Assembly (NCBI GenBank): GCA_963792445.1
Contig: CAWBWO010000002.1
Span: forward strand, 1-64,000
Origin: Rummeliibacillus sp963792445
Lineage (GTDB): Bacteria; Bacillota; Bacilli; Bacillales_A; Planococcaceae
DNA length: 64,000 nucleotides
Direction of reading: 5' to 3'
Position 1 is the first letter of the stretch; the number at the start of each line of letters is the position of its first letter. Of the stretch, positions 24,487 through 33,081 are shown piece after piece. Under the pieces are notes generated by a model that ran no database searches, was not told the origin of the DNA, and was given only the letters and a program-made list of their open reading frames with translations. The translations under genes and the position numbers were made by a program.

Positions 24487-25902
24487 ATGGTAGTAGGAGA
24501 TTTTCCAATTGAAACAGATACAATTGTCATCGGTGCTGGTCCTGGTGGATATGTAGCAGCAATCCGTGCAGCACAACTAGGACAAAAAGTAACTGTAGTA
24601 GAACGTGAATTTGTTGGTGGCGTATGTTTAAACGTAGGTTGTATTCCATCAAAAGCTTTGATTTCTGTAGGTCACCGTTATGAACAAGCTAAACACTCAG
24701 AAGATATGGGCGTTGTTGTACCAGAAGTAAATCTTGACTTCACAAAAGTTCAAGAATTCAAAAATTCTGTTGTTAAGAAATTAACTGGCGGTGTTTCTGG
24801 TTTATTAAAAGGTAATAATATTGAAGTTGTAAAAGGTGAAGCTTATTTCCACGATGCTAACTCATTACGAGTGATCACTGAAAATTCAGCTCAAACTTAC
24901 AATTTTAAAAATGCAATTATCGCAACTGGTTCTCGTCCTGTTGAAATTCCAACGTTCAAATTCTCAAATCGTGTGTTAAATTCAACTGGTGCACTTAATT
25001 TACAAGAAGTACCTCAAAAACTTGTTGTTATTGGTGGCGGTTACATAGGTACTGAATTAGGTTCAGCTTATGCTAACCTAGGTTCTGAAGTAACAATCCT
25101 AGAAGGCGGCAAAGACATCCTAGCTGGTTTCGAAAAACAAATGACAACAATTGTTAAAAAAGGTCTTAAGAAAAAAGGCGTAACAATTGAAACAGAAGCT
25201 TTAGCACAAGGTGTTGAAGAAACTGAAACAGGCGTTACAGTTAAATACGAAGTAAAAGGCGAAGCAAAAACTGTTGAAGCTGATTACGTTTTAGTAACTG
25301 TAGGTCGTCGTCCAAACACAAATGATATGGGCTTAGAAGAAGTTGGTATCGAATTTGCAGAACGTGGTTTATTAAAAGTAGACAAACAATGTCGTACAAA
25401 TATTCCAAACATCTATGCAATTGGTGATATCGTAGCAGGTCCTCAACTTGCTCATAAAGCTTCTTATGAAGGTAAAGTTGCTGCAGAAGCAATCGCTGGA
25501 GAAAAATCAGTAGTTGATTATCTTGCAATTCCTGCTGTATGCTTCACAGATCCTGAAATGGCTACTGTAGGTTTAACAGAAGCACAAGCTACTGAAGAAG
25601 GTTTCGAAGTATCTACAGGTAAATTCCCATTCGCTGCAAATGGTCGTGCATTAGCATTGAACCAAACAGAAGGTTTTGTAAAACTTGTTGCACGTAAAGA
25701 AGATGGCCTATTACTAGGTGCTCAAATTATCGGTGCTGGTGCATCTGATATGATCGCTGAATTAGGCTTAGCAATCGAAACTGGTATGACACTTGAAGAT
25801 GTTGCATTGACAATTCATGCTCACCCAACTTTAGGTGAAATTACTATGGAAACTGCAGAAGTTGCTCTAGGTAACCCAATTCACATTATCGCTAAAAAAT
25901 AA
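24487..25902 (+). CDS. pdhD: Dihydrolipoamide dehydrogenase (E3)
   Basis: A 471-residue flavoprotein that reoxidises dihydrolipoamide with NAD+. FAD-binding GAGPGGYVAAIRAAQ, redox disulfide GGVCLNVGCIPSK, NAD-binding GGGYIGTELGSAYA, the second FAD motif IYAIGDIVAG, and the C-terminal catalytic HAHPTLGE are all visible. It follows pdhC by 3 bp and ends the operon at a strong terminator. Confidence 0.96.
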   Translation: MVVGDFPIETDTIVIGAGPGGYVAAIRAAQLGQKVTVVEREFVGGVCLNVGCIPSKALISVGHRYEQAKHSEDMGVVVPEVNLDFTKVQEFKNSVVKKLTGGVSGLLKGNNIEVVKGEAYFHDANSLRVITENSAQTYNFKNAIIATGSRPVEIPTFKFSNRVLNSTGALNLQEVPQKLVVIGGGYIGTELGSAYANLGSEVTILEGGKDILAGFEKQMTTIVKKGLKKKGVTIETEALAQGVEETETGVTVKYEVKGEAKTVEADYVLVTVGRRPNTNDMGLEEVGIEFAERGLLKVDKQCRTNIPNIYAIGDIVAGPQLAHKASYEGKVAAEAIAGEKSVVDYLAIPAVCFTDPEMATVGLTEAQATEEGFEVSTGKFPFAANGRALALNQTEGFVKLVARKEDGLLLGAQIIGAGASDMIAELGLAIETGMTLEDVALTIHAHPTLGEITMETAEVALGNPIHIIAKK

Positions 25903-25915
25903 TATTATGAACGAT

Positions 25916-25952
25916 AAAACCTCTTAAGATGAAAATCTTAAGAGGTTTTTTT
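25916..25952. terminator. Bidirectional terminator between pdhD and tctA
   Basis: AAAACCTCTTAAGAT pairs with ATCTTAAGAGGTTTT around GAAA, between convergent genes, with T-runs on both strands. Confidence 0.9.
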
Positions 25953-26016
25953 AGCGTTTGATTATCGATGCCGAACCAATAACGATTTGAATAAAATCAT
26001 TGAAAAGGAACAAGTC

Positions 26017-27543
26017 TTATTCCTCTTCATTAACAATTACATTCTTACCTCGCATTTTCATAAGTAAAGGTACAAGAATCCACGCGATTGCAATGACTAA
26101 AAAGACGCAAGACAATGGCTTTGAGATAAAAATACTAAAATCACCATTTGAAATCGTGAGAGCACGTCTCATGTTATTTTCAATCATGGGTCCTAAAACG
26201 AGTGCTAATACAAGCGGTGCGACAGGGAAATCATTTTTGGCGAATAGATAGCCCAAAATTCCGCAAATCAATAATAAATAGAGATCGAATGTTGTATATT
26301 GAACTGCATAAACACCGAAAAAGGAAATCGCAATGATTATTGGGAGTAAATATTTTTTTGGTGTTTGAATTACCTTCGCGAATACTTTAACTAGCGGCAT
26401 GTTTAATATTAATAACATAAGATTGCCGATGAACATGCTGGCTATTAAGCCCCAAGCAACCTGAGGGTGTTCTTTAAACAATAATGGACCTGGTTGAATA
26501 TTGTACATAATTAATGCGCCCATTAAAATAGCCGTCGTACCGGAGCCTGGAATTCCAAGAGTAAGTAAAGGAATCATTGCACCACCAGAAGCTGCATTAT
26601 TAGCAGATTCTGGACCAGCCACCCCTGCAATATTCCCTTTACCAAAGGAATCTGGATTCTTACTAACTTTTTTCTCTGTGATATAAGAGAAGAATGAAGC
26701 AAGAGTAGCACCTGCACCTGGTAGTACGCCAATGAAAAATCCAAGGATGGAACCCCTTGCAATTGGGCCGGTGCTATCTTTCATATCTTGCTTTGTAGGT
26801 AAAATACGATTGATTTTAGCAATCGCTCCATCGTCTTTGTCTTTGTCAAGAATGGTTTTAAATACTTCGCCAAGGGCAAATAACCCAACAGCAATAGTTA
26901 AAAATTCAAACCCTGAATAAAGAACAGGTAAATCAAAAGTAAAGCGGGAGATACCAGAAACTGCGTCAATACCGACTGTACCAAGCATTAAACCAAGTAC
27001 AGTCATAATTAATGCTTTCGTGATTGATTTGCCAGCTAGACCACTAACTGCAGCAAGACCGAGTAACATAAGTGAAAAATATTCAGCAGGACCAAATTTT
27101 AATGCCACAGAGGATAAAGGTTTTGCTAATAATATAAGGCCTATTAATGCAATAATCCCAGCGCAGAAAGAACCAATAGCAGAAATAGCTAATGCGGCTC
27201 CTGCCCGGCCTTGTTTAGCCATTTGATAGCCATCAAGTGTTGTAACAACTGAAGATGATTCTCCAGGAGTATTTAACAAGATAGAAGTTGTAGATCCTCC
27301 ATACATTGCTCCATAATATACCCCAGCTAGTAGTATAATCGAGCTCGCAGCAGCATCAGCGGTTGGCATACCAGAGGTAATACTTGCTGTAACGGGGATT
27401 AAGAGAGCAACCCCACTCATGGGGCCAATGCCAGGAAGTACTCCAACAGCGGTACCAATGACAACTCCGATAAAGGCAAAAAGTAGATTATTCCATTGGA
27501 GTGCGATAGTAAATCCATCAGCTAAAAATCGTAAAGTATCCAT
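26017..27543 (-). CDS. tctA: Tripartite tricarboxylate transporter, large permease (TctA)
   Basis: A 508-residue membrane protein with about twelve helices. The family hallmarks are GTAVGVLPGIGPMSGVALLIPVT near the N-terminus (the repeated PGIGP-type loop), YGGSTTSILLNTPGESSSVVTTLDGYQMAKQGRAG-type loop, and a second copy FFIGVLPGAGATLASF and ASGGAMIPLLTLGIPGSGTTAIL. It couples ion gradient to uptake of citrate or another carboxylate delivered by TctC. AAAGGAG precedes the ATG. The gene is the last of tctC-tctB-tctA. Confidence 0.93.
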   Translation of the reverse strand: MDTLRFLADGFTIALQWNNLLFAFIGVVIGTAVGVLPGIGPMSGVALLIPVTASITSGMPTADAAASSIILLAGVYYGAMYGGSTTSILLNTPGESSSVVTTLDGYQMAKQGRAGAALAISAIGSFCAGIIALIGLILLAKPLSSVALKFGPAEYFSLMLLGLAAVSGLAGKSITKALIMTVLGLMLGTVGIDAVSGISRFTFDLPVLYSGFEFLTIAVGLFALGEVFKTILDKDKDDGAIAKINRILPTKQDMKDSTGPIARGSILGFFIGVLPGAGATLASFFSYITEKKVSKNPDSFGKGNIAGVAGPESANNAASGGAMIPLLTLGIPGSGTTAILMGALIMYNIQPGPLLFKEHPQVAWGLIASMFIGNLMLLILNMPLVKVFAKVIQTPKKYLLPIIIAISFFGVYAVQYTTFDLYLLLICGILGYLFAKNDFPVAPLVLALVLGPMIENNMRRALTISNGDFSIFISKPLSCVFLVIAIAWILVPLLMKMRGKNVIVNEEE

Positions 27544-27560
27544 TACTTAACTCCTTTCTA

Positions 27561-28019
27561 TTAAAATGTCGGAAACCCTGGTAGGGAACCGCCAAGTAAA
27601 TTTGAGTAGAAAATATAAACTCCGGCTGAAAAAGCTGCTGAGATCAAAATGGAATAAATCAGTTTGCCACGGTCCATTGTTTGGAATGTTACAAGTAGAA
27701 ATAAAAATGTTGAAAGAATATAGCCGATTTTCTCAAGTAAAAAGGCGTAAAGAAATGCGCTAATAAAGATAATGAGAAACTTTTTAATTTCCAGTTTCGA
27801 AGAATCATTATTCGTGCCCGCTTTATATTTTTTAGTGAATGTTTCGTAAACGAGTCGTATACTAAGTAAAATTAAGATAATGCCTAATCCCATCGGAAAA
27901 GCTTTAGGACCAATATTAGAACCGTATGCACTGTTTGAAATATGAAGACTACCAACAAAAAACAAGATTCCGATGACTAAAAGAATAATTCCTGCATAAC
28001 GATCGAAAAATTTATTCAA
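27561..28019 (-). CDS. tctB: Tripartite tricarboxylate transporter, small membrane subunit (TctB)
   Basis: A 152-residue membrane protein with about four helices, partner of TctA. The start is TTG at 28019 (first residues MNKFFDRYAGIILLVIG), because GGAGGTG lies 8 bases upstream; the longer in-frame start at 28055 falls inside the hairpin after tctC and has no ribosome site. TctB proteins are poorly conserved; the assignment rests on size, helices and position between tctC and tctA. Confidence 0.85.
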   Translation of the reverse strand: MNKFFDRYAGIILLVIGILFFVGSLHISNSAYGSNIGPKAFPMGLGIILILLSIRLVYETFTKKYKAGTNNDSSKLEIKKFLIIFISAFLYAFLLEKIGYILSTFLFLLVTFQTMDRGKLIYSILISAAFSAGVYIFYSNLLGGSLPGFPTF

Positions 28020-28042
28020 TTTTTTACACCTCCGTGGTGAAG

Positions 28043-28069
28043 AAAAGACGACCATTAGAGTCGTCTTTT
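28043..28069 (-). terminator. Hairpin between tctC and tctB
   Basis: A perfect stem, AAAAGACGAC (28043-28052) with GTCGTCTTTT (28060-28069), starts about 11 bases after tctC on the minus strand and is followed by TTTTCTT. It may partly terminate or protect the tctC 3' end so that the binding protein is made in excess. Confidence 0.6.
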
Positions 28070-28079
28070 AAAATAAATC

Positions 28080-29096
28080 TTATTTTTGCATTTTTAAAGC
28101 AGTTAAAAGTTCGACAATTACTTGATCCTGTTCTTCTAAATAAGAAGTAAACTCTTTTGGATCACGATATTCACTTTCCCAACCATTCTTTTCAAGCTCT
28201 GCTTTCCATTCATCTGTAGAAGACATTTCTTTAAGTTTTTCTGACCAATAGTTGAATGCCTCATCAGACATATTTTTTGGACCGAAAATACCGCGCCAAA
28301 TTGTAAATTCAGCATCAATTCCGCTTTCTTTAAAAGTTGGAACATTTGCAAGTTCTCCTTTAAGACGTTCAGAAGAACTAACTGAAAGTACACGAACATC
28401 TCCCGATTTAACATAGGAAGTAATAGAAGAAGCATCAGTTGCAATCACATCTGCATTGCCACCAAGTAATGCTGCAATTGCTTCGCCACCACCATCATAA
28501 GATACATATTTTACAGAAGATGGCTCAATACCAGCTTTGTATGCAGGTAAAATACCTACTAAGTGGTCCATGGAACCTGGTGCAGAACCACCTGCGAGAG
28601 TAATAGCCTTGGGATCCTTCTTAATCGCATCTAAAAGTTCTTTTAACGTTTTATAAGGAGAATCTTTTTTAACTACAATTGCTCCATAGTCACGTGTTAG
28701 TTGTGCTAGGGGACGAGTGTCTTTATAGCCATAAGGACTATTACCTTCCGCTTTGTCATGGTTGATTAAAATGGGTGGCGATTTAACCATTAACATATAA
28801 TCGTTTTTAGCTTCTTTCGTAGCGAATTGAGCCATAAATACAGCACCACCGCCACCTGGCTTGTTTTCTACTTGAATTGGCTTTTCAATTAGTTTTGTAT
28901 CATTCATTATTTTTGCGACTGAACGTGCTGTTAAATCCCATCCACCACCTGCTCCAGAAGGTGCTACAATTGTAATATTACTTTTCGGATATTCAGATTT
29001 CGAACCAGAATTTGTTGTTTTACTGCTTGACGTACATCCTGTGATTCCAATTGCTAAAACACCAGCGAGTGAAATGGTTAATAATTTCTTCCACAT
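28080..29096 (-). CDS. tctC: Tripartite tricarboxylate transporter substrate-binding lipoprotein (TctC)
   Basis: A 338-residue binding protein of the Bug/TctC family. The signal starts MWKKLLTISLAGVLAIGITGC with lipobox ITGC (Cys21), followed by a Ser/Thr-rich linker. Typical sequence is NITIVAPSGAGGGWDLTAR, VENKPGGGGAVFMAQF and the later YDGGGEAIAALLGG. The start at 29096 is chosen for AGGGGAGGT 4 bases upstream; an upstream in-frame start lies inside the leader hairpin. The substrate (citrate or other tricarboxylate) is inferred from the adjacent CitA-type kinase. Confidence 0.9.
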   Translation of the reverse strand: MWKKLLTISLAGVLAIGITGCTSSSKTTNSGSKSEYPKSNITIVAPSGAGGGWDLTARSVAKIMNDTKLIEKPIQVENKPGGGGAVFMAQFATKEAKNDYMLMVKSPPILINHDKAEGNSPYGYKDTRPLAQLTRDYGAIVVKKDSPYKTLKELLDAIKKDPKAITLAGGSAPGSMDHLVGILPAYKAGIEPSSVKYVSYDGGGEAIAALLGGNADVIATDASSITSYVKSGDVRVLSVSSSERLKGELANVPTFKESGIDAEFTIWRGIFGPKNMSDEAFNYWSEKLKEMSSTDEWKAELEKNGWESEYRDPKEFTSYLEEQDQVIVELLTALKMQK

Positions 29097-29117
29097 GTAA
29101 ATACCTCCCCTAAAAAA

Positions 29118-29161
29118 ATAAATTGATGATAGCGTTTTCATAACGCGTATCATCAATTTAT
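29118..29161 (-). promoter_or_regulatory. Leader hairpin with embedded cre-like site before tctC
   Basis: Perfect 14-bp arms (29118-29131 and 29148-29161) enclose a second stem GCGTT/AACGC, and on the minus strand the hairpin is followed by TTTATTTTTTT directly before the tctC ribosome site. Within it TGATAGCGTTTTCA (29127-29140) matches the CcpA cre consensus TGWAANCGNTNWCA at all but one position. It may terminate the upstream two-component operon, attenuate tct, and bind CcpA. Confidence 0.6.
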
Positions 29162-29235
29162 CAGATAATTCTTTTAATTTGTTATTTTGGTAATAAGGGG
29201 TATAAGTAGCATAAAAGTAATTGTGTTCATAAATT

Positions 29236-29931
29236 TCATGAGCGTTTTAAAAAATAGCGTCGTTCTGGTCGACCGACCGTTCCATAGATTAGCTCAGTGT
29301 AACCAAGATCAATTGAAATAATATATTCTAAATATCTACGTGCTGTTGATCTGCTAACCCCAATTTCTTTTCCTAATATTTCGGCAGTTACGCCGTTTTC
29401 TACAGTGTCCAAATATGCCAATACCTTATTTTTAGTAATGGAGTCAATTCCTTTAGGAAGAGATTTATCTTTTGATGATGAATCGGAAGTAGAGGACCGA
29501 TTCCATATGGATTGAATCGTATCCTCATTTAAATTGCCATCGGTCAGTAACAGTTGAAATTTAGCTTTGTACGATTCTAAACTATCTTTAAATCTTTCAA
29601 ATGTAACCGGCTTTAATATGTAGTCGACGACGCCTTTTTTATATGCCTTTTTTACAATTTGGCTTTCAGAAGCAGCAGTTATAAAAATAATGTCCGTTTC
29701 TGGTTTTTGTTCATGGATTATTTCTAATATATTGGTACCTAAAGTATCTGGAAGATATACATCAAGTAATACTAGATTCGGTGAAAAAACGGACAGCCAA
29801 TCAATCGCTTCTTCACCCGTTGATGCACATCCTATTACCTTAAAACCAGATAGTTTTTCGATAAACCGCTGATGTATTTTAGCAATTCGTGTATCATCTT
29901 CTATTATAAGAACTTCAATTTCCTTAGACAT
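29236..29931 (-). CDS. Response regulator, CitB/DcuR/CitT family
   Basis: A 231-residue two-component regulator. The N-terminal receiver has the acidic pair EDD at residues 11-13 and the phosphoacceptor Asp57 in LVLLDVYLPD; the switch lysine is in YILKPVTFERF. The C-terminal part holds a helix-turn-helix (VTAEILGKEIGVSRSTARRYLEYI), as in CitT and DctR. It overlaps the kinase gene by 8 bp and lies just upstream of tctCBA, so it probably activates that transporter in response to extracellular carboxylate. Confidence 0.9.
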   Translation of the reverse strand: MSKEIEVLIIEDDTRIAKIHQRFIEKLSGFKVIGCASTGEEAIDWLSVFSPNLVLLDVYLPDTLGTNILEIIHEQKPETDIIFITAASESQIVKKAYKKGVVDYILKPVTFERFKDSLESYKAKFQLLLTDGNLNEDTIQSIWNRSSTSDSSSKDKSLPKGIDSITKNKVLAYLDTVENGVTAEILGKEIGVSRSTARRYLEYIISIDLGYTELIYGTVGRPERRYFLKRS

Positions 29932-31516
29932 ATATACCGCCCCCTGTTGGTATCGAAATAATGAACAGAGCCCCTTTTAATTCTCCCTTTTCAAAATATA
30001 CCGTACCATTTAAATCATCCAATAATTCAGATACTTTTGTTAGCCCATACCCTCTATTTTCATTTGCTTTTGTTGAAATTCTTTGTTTAAATAATGAGTC
30101 TAGAAGTTCTTTCGGTATGCCCATTCCACTATCTTCTACTTCCATAATTATTTCTGTTCCATTTTCGAAGATTAAGAAACGAACATTGCGTTCATTTTCT
30201 GGTTTTTGTTCAACTGCTTCAAATGCATTTGTTATTAAATTTCCTATAATTGATACAAAATGATATTTATCAATATGCTTTGGAAGCTTTGTTAAATAAC
30301 TGTCTTCGTCTAAAATAAACCGAACTTTTAATTCTTTTGCACGATTATAAAAACCAATGACAATACCACCAATGTAAGGGTCTTTTAATCTAGTGGTGAT
30401 GAATTTTATGAATGTTTGTTGCTCCTCAGTCTCTTCATGAATCAATTCTAATGCTTCATCGTATGAATGAAGTTGAAGGAGTCCAGAGATGGTATATAAA
30501 AAGTTTTTATATTCATGGGTTTGTGCACGTAAGGCCTCTGTATATTGTTTCACTTGAGAAAGCTCAATTGCAAGTTGATCAATTTCAGATTTCAATCTAA
30601 AACTCGAAACAGCTCCAACAATTTTATCGCCCATTCGTAGTGGAATTCGATTGACAATTGTAAGATTTCCATTAATATTCATCGATCGATCCAATTGTTT
30701 TTCTCCTGTTTCAAGTACTTCAATAAGTTGTGTATTCGGAATCACTTTTTTAATTGGAAGACCTATTATGGAAGTTGGATCTTTGATGGATAAGGTTTCA
30801 CAAGCAGCAAAATTAACCATTGTAATAATTCCGCTGACGTCAATCATAATTATTGCTTCACGCACAGATTCAATAAGGGTATTCCGTTGTGTCAATAAAT
30901 TAGCTATTTCTGTAGGTTCCAGATTAAACATACTTTTTTTAATACTTTTAGAAAGAATATTAGAAGCTACTATTCCTATAAGAATAGCAATCGTCATAAT
31001 GTATATTATATTATCAACATATTTTAGAAATACAGTAGAGATGTTTTTCTTTAAAAAACCAACAGATATAACCCCTATAACATTCCCATTCCTATCTAAA
31101 ATGGGTGCTTTCCCTCGAATTGCTTCACCAAGAGAACCTTTTGCTTTAGAGATATAAGATTCACCATTTACTAAAGCTTTTTCATTATCATCACCGACCA
31201 TTTTATGACCGATGCGATTTTTTACAGGGTGTGCATAACGAACACCATTCTTATCACCAATAACAACATATGCTGCATTTGTTTCTAAGCGAATCTCCTC
31301 AGCAATGGGTTGTAGTTTCAAAGTTGGATTTTTTGAATCGAATGCTGATCTAATATCCGGCCTTTTTGCAGTAGTTTTTGCAATACTCAAAGCGTGTGAG
31401 CCGATTTGTGTTTCAATCGCGACAGATATGGTAAAGTAAAATAATATTCCGATAATAATAGCTAGAATGGTGATAAATAGAGCACCAAATATAAAAATTC
31501 TTCTCTGTAAACTCAT
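29924..31516 (-). CDS. Sensor histidine kinase, CitA/DcuS family
   Basis: About 530 residues. Two membrane helices (IFIFGALFITILAIIIGILF near the start, and IIYIMTIAILIGIVASNIL) flank an extracytoplasmic Cache/PAS sensor containing RPDIRSAF and YVVIGDKNGVRYAHP, typical of CitA/DcuS. A cytoplasmic PAS follows, then the phosphoacceptor region THEYKNFLYTISGLLQL and the ATPase domain with GNLITNAFEA and DSGMGIP. The start is uncertain: ATG at 31516 has only a weak ribosome site, and TTG at 31525 is possible. The likely ligand is citrate or a related acid. Confidence 0.88.
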   Translation of the reverse strand: MSLQRRIFIFGALFITILAIIIGILFYFTISVAIETQIGSHALSIAKTTAKRPDIRSAFDSKNPTLKLQPIAEEIRLETNAAYVVIGDKNGVRYAHPVKNRIGHKMVGDDNEKALVNGESYISKAKGSLGEAIRGKAPILDRNGNVIGVISVGFLKKNISTVFLKYVDNIIYIMTIAILIGIVASNILSKSIKKSMFNLEPTEIANLLTQRNTLIESVREAIIMIDVSGIITMVNFAACETLSIKDPTSIIGLPIKKVIPNTQLIEVLETGEKQLDRSMNINGNLTIVNRIPLRMGDKIVGAVSSFRLKSEIDQLAIELSQVKQYTEALRAQTHEYKNFLYTISGLLQLHSYDEALELIHEETEEQQTFIKFITTRLKDPYIGGIVIGFYNRAKELKVRFILDEDSYLTKLPKHIDKYHFVSIIGNLITNAFEAVEQKPENERNVRFLIFENGTEIIMEVEDSGMGIPKELLDSLFKQRISTKANENRGYGLTKVSELLDDLNGTVYFEKGELKGALFIISIPTGGGIYV

Positions 31517-31692
31517 AGATTTCAATGCAATCACTGCCTTATCTATTAAATAGTAGGTTACCAAGTAAATTACTTTGTAAATTGGATTGAAATACCACAA
31601 TAATCAATGATTCCCTACATTTTAACATAGAGAATGGAAAGTTGGATTTTTTTAGAGAAAATATTATCAGACATAATAGAGGTGCATATAAA

Positions 31693-32475
31693 ATGGAATT
31701 AGGTTTAGTAGGTAAAGTTGCAGTAATTACTGGAGGAAGCAAAGGGATTGGTCTTGCAACAGCGAAAAAATTGGTGCAAGAAGGTGCAGAAGTTGTTATT
31801 TGTGCGAGAACAGGATCATCACTTGATGAAGCTTCAAAAGTTATTAAAGAAGAAACGGGTAAAGAAGTGCTCGCTGTTGTAGCGGATGTAACAAAAGAAA
31901 AAGATTGTCAAAATGTTATTGCGAAAGCAGTTGAGAAATTTGGGAAAATTAATATTTTAGTTAATAATGCGGGAACTTCAGCTGCACACGCATTTCAAGA
32001 TGTTGATACAGACTCTTGGAGAAGTGATTTAGATTTAAAAGTATTTGGAGCGATTAATACATCTAAAGCTGTATTACCTTATTTGGAACAAGCAGGTGGT
32101 GGGGCAATTGTTAATGTGACAGCTGTAGCTGGTAAAACACCACCAGCATCTTCACTTCCTACATCCGTAAGTCGTGCGGCAGGCATGGCATTAACCAATG
32201 CGATGAGCAAAGATCTAGGCGCCAAAAATATTCGTGTCAATACAGTCTGCATAGGTTTAATACGAAGTGCACAAATCGAACATAAATGGCAAGTTGAAGA
32301 ACCTACATTATCTTGGGAAGAATATTCAAAGAAAGTGGGGAAATCTATACCACTTGGGCGGATTGGCAATACAGAAGAAGCTGCGAATGTTATTACATTC
32401 TTAGTATCTGATGCAGCATCATATGTAAGTGGAACTTCAGTCAACATTGATGGAGGATCTGCTCCAGCTTTATAA
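31693..32475 (+). CDS. Short-chain dehydrogenase/reductase-like protein with altered catalytic residues
   Basis: A 260-residue Rossmann protein beginning MELGLVGKVAVITGGSKGIG. The cofactor motif TGGSKGIG (13-20) and NNAG (91-94) are intact. However, the residues that align with the SDR catalytic Ser, Tyr and Lys are Ala144 (NVTAVAG), Thr157 and Arg161 (PTSVSRAAG), and the tetrad Asn appears as Asp. It may have a different chemistry or a binding role. AGAGGTG lies about 9 bases before the ATG; it is divergent from the kinase gene of the tct system, suggesting a link with carboxylate use. Confidence 0.85.
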   Translation: MELGLVGKVAVITGGSKGIGLATAKKLVQEGAEVVICARTGSSLDEASKVIKEETGKEVLAVVADVTKEKDCQNVIAKAVEKFGKINILVNNAGTSAAHAFQDVDTDSWRSDLDLKVFGAINTSKAVLPYLEQAGGGAIVNVTAVAGKTPPASSLPTSVSRAAGMALTNAMSKDLGAKNIRVNTVCIGLIRSAQIEHKWQVEEPTLSWEEYSKKVGKSIPLGRIGNTEEAANVITFLVSDAASYVSGTSVNIDGGSAPAL

Positions 32476-32534
32476 AGACCTACAATCGTAGTTTTTCTTA
32501 TTCAGAAAACCAAATAAAACAATATTTTATAATT

Positions 32535-32571
32535 AAAACAACTCTAACTAAAAATGTTAGAGTTGTTTTAA
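32535..32571 (+). terminator. Terminator after the SDR gene
   Basis: A perfect 14-bp stem, AAAACAACTCTAAC (32535-32548) with GTTAGAGTTGTTTT (32556-32569), followed by an AT-rich tail. Confidence 0.85.
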
Positions 32572-32648
32572 TTTAGTTTTAAATATGAAAGCGTCTTCTT
32601 TTGGAAAATTAAGTTATTATTTTAATTTATAAGTAATAAACAGGGCGC

Positions 32649-32662
32649 TTTAAGCGCTTTCA
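32649..32662. promoter_or_regulatory. cre-like (CcpA) site upstream of qox
   Basis: TTTAAGCGCTTTCA matches the palindromic cre consensus TGWAANCGNTNWCA except for one base (T for G at position 2). It lies about 130 bases before the likely qox -10 box, so it may bind CcpA. Confidence 0.45.
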
Positions 32663-32791
32663 AGATGCTTTTGATTCATTTTAAAATCTATGTACACAAA
32701 TTATTCAAATTACAGCCACAAAACGTTCAAAATCTAGTGAACTAATTGTGATTTTGGTGCATTTTTTATTTTTTTATTAAAAGTGTGGGAG

Positions 32792-33081
32792 TATAATGGC
32801 AAAGGAATCGAGTTGAGATTGAAAATTTCTATAGAGAAAAGGGTGCGAAAACTTAGGTGCCAATTTTTCACCATATAGATTATGAGAATAGTATATTATC
32901 GTCCGTTCATATGGCATTAATAATGAAGCATTCGCGTGATTGCCATATGCTTATAATCTATAACTGTAGCAAAATTCAATCGGATAACGATTTTAAGTGT
33001 TCAATAGGTAGTAACAAATTTTAGGAGGACAATATTTCAATAAAACATATTTTAATTGTTTTTTTGAGAAGGGAGTACATT
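32792..33081 (+). promoter_or_regulatory. qox promoter -10 and long structured leader
   Basis: A TATAAT (32792-32797) is followed by about 285 bases before qoxA with no gene. In it, TATAGATTAT (32874-32883) pairs perfectly with ATAATCTATA (32953-32962), and inside that CATATGGCA (32908-32916) pairs perfectly with TGCCATATG (32941-32949). A perfect AGGAGG (33023-33028) without a standard start codon after it lies 54 bases before qoxA. The nested stems suggest a cis-acting RNA; no known riboswitch class was recognised. The remainder of 32571-32790 shows only the cre-like site. Confidence 0.5.
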
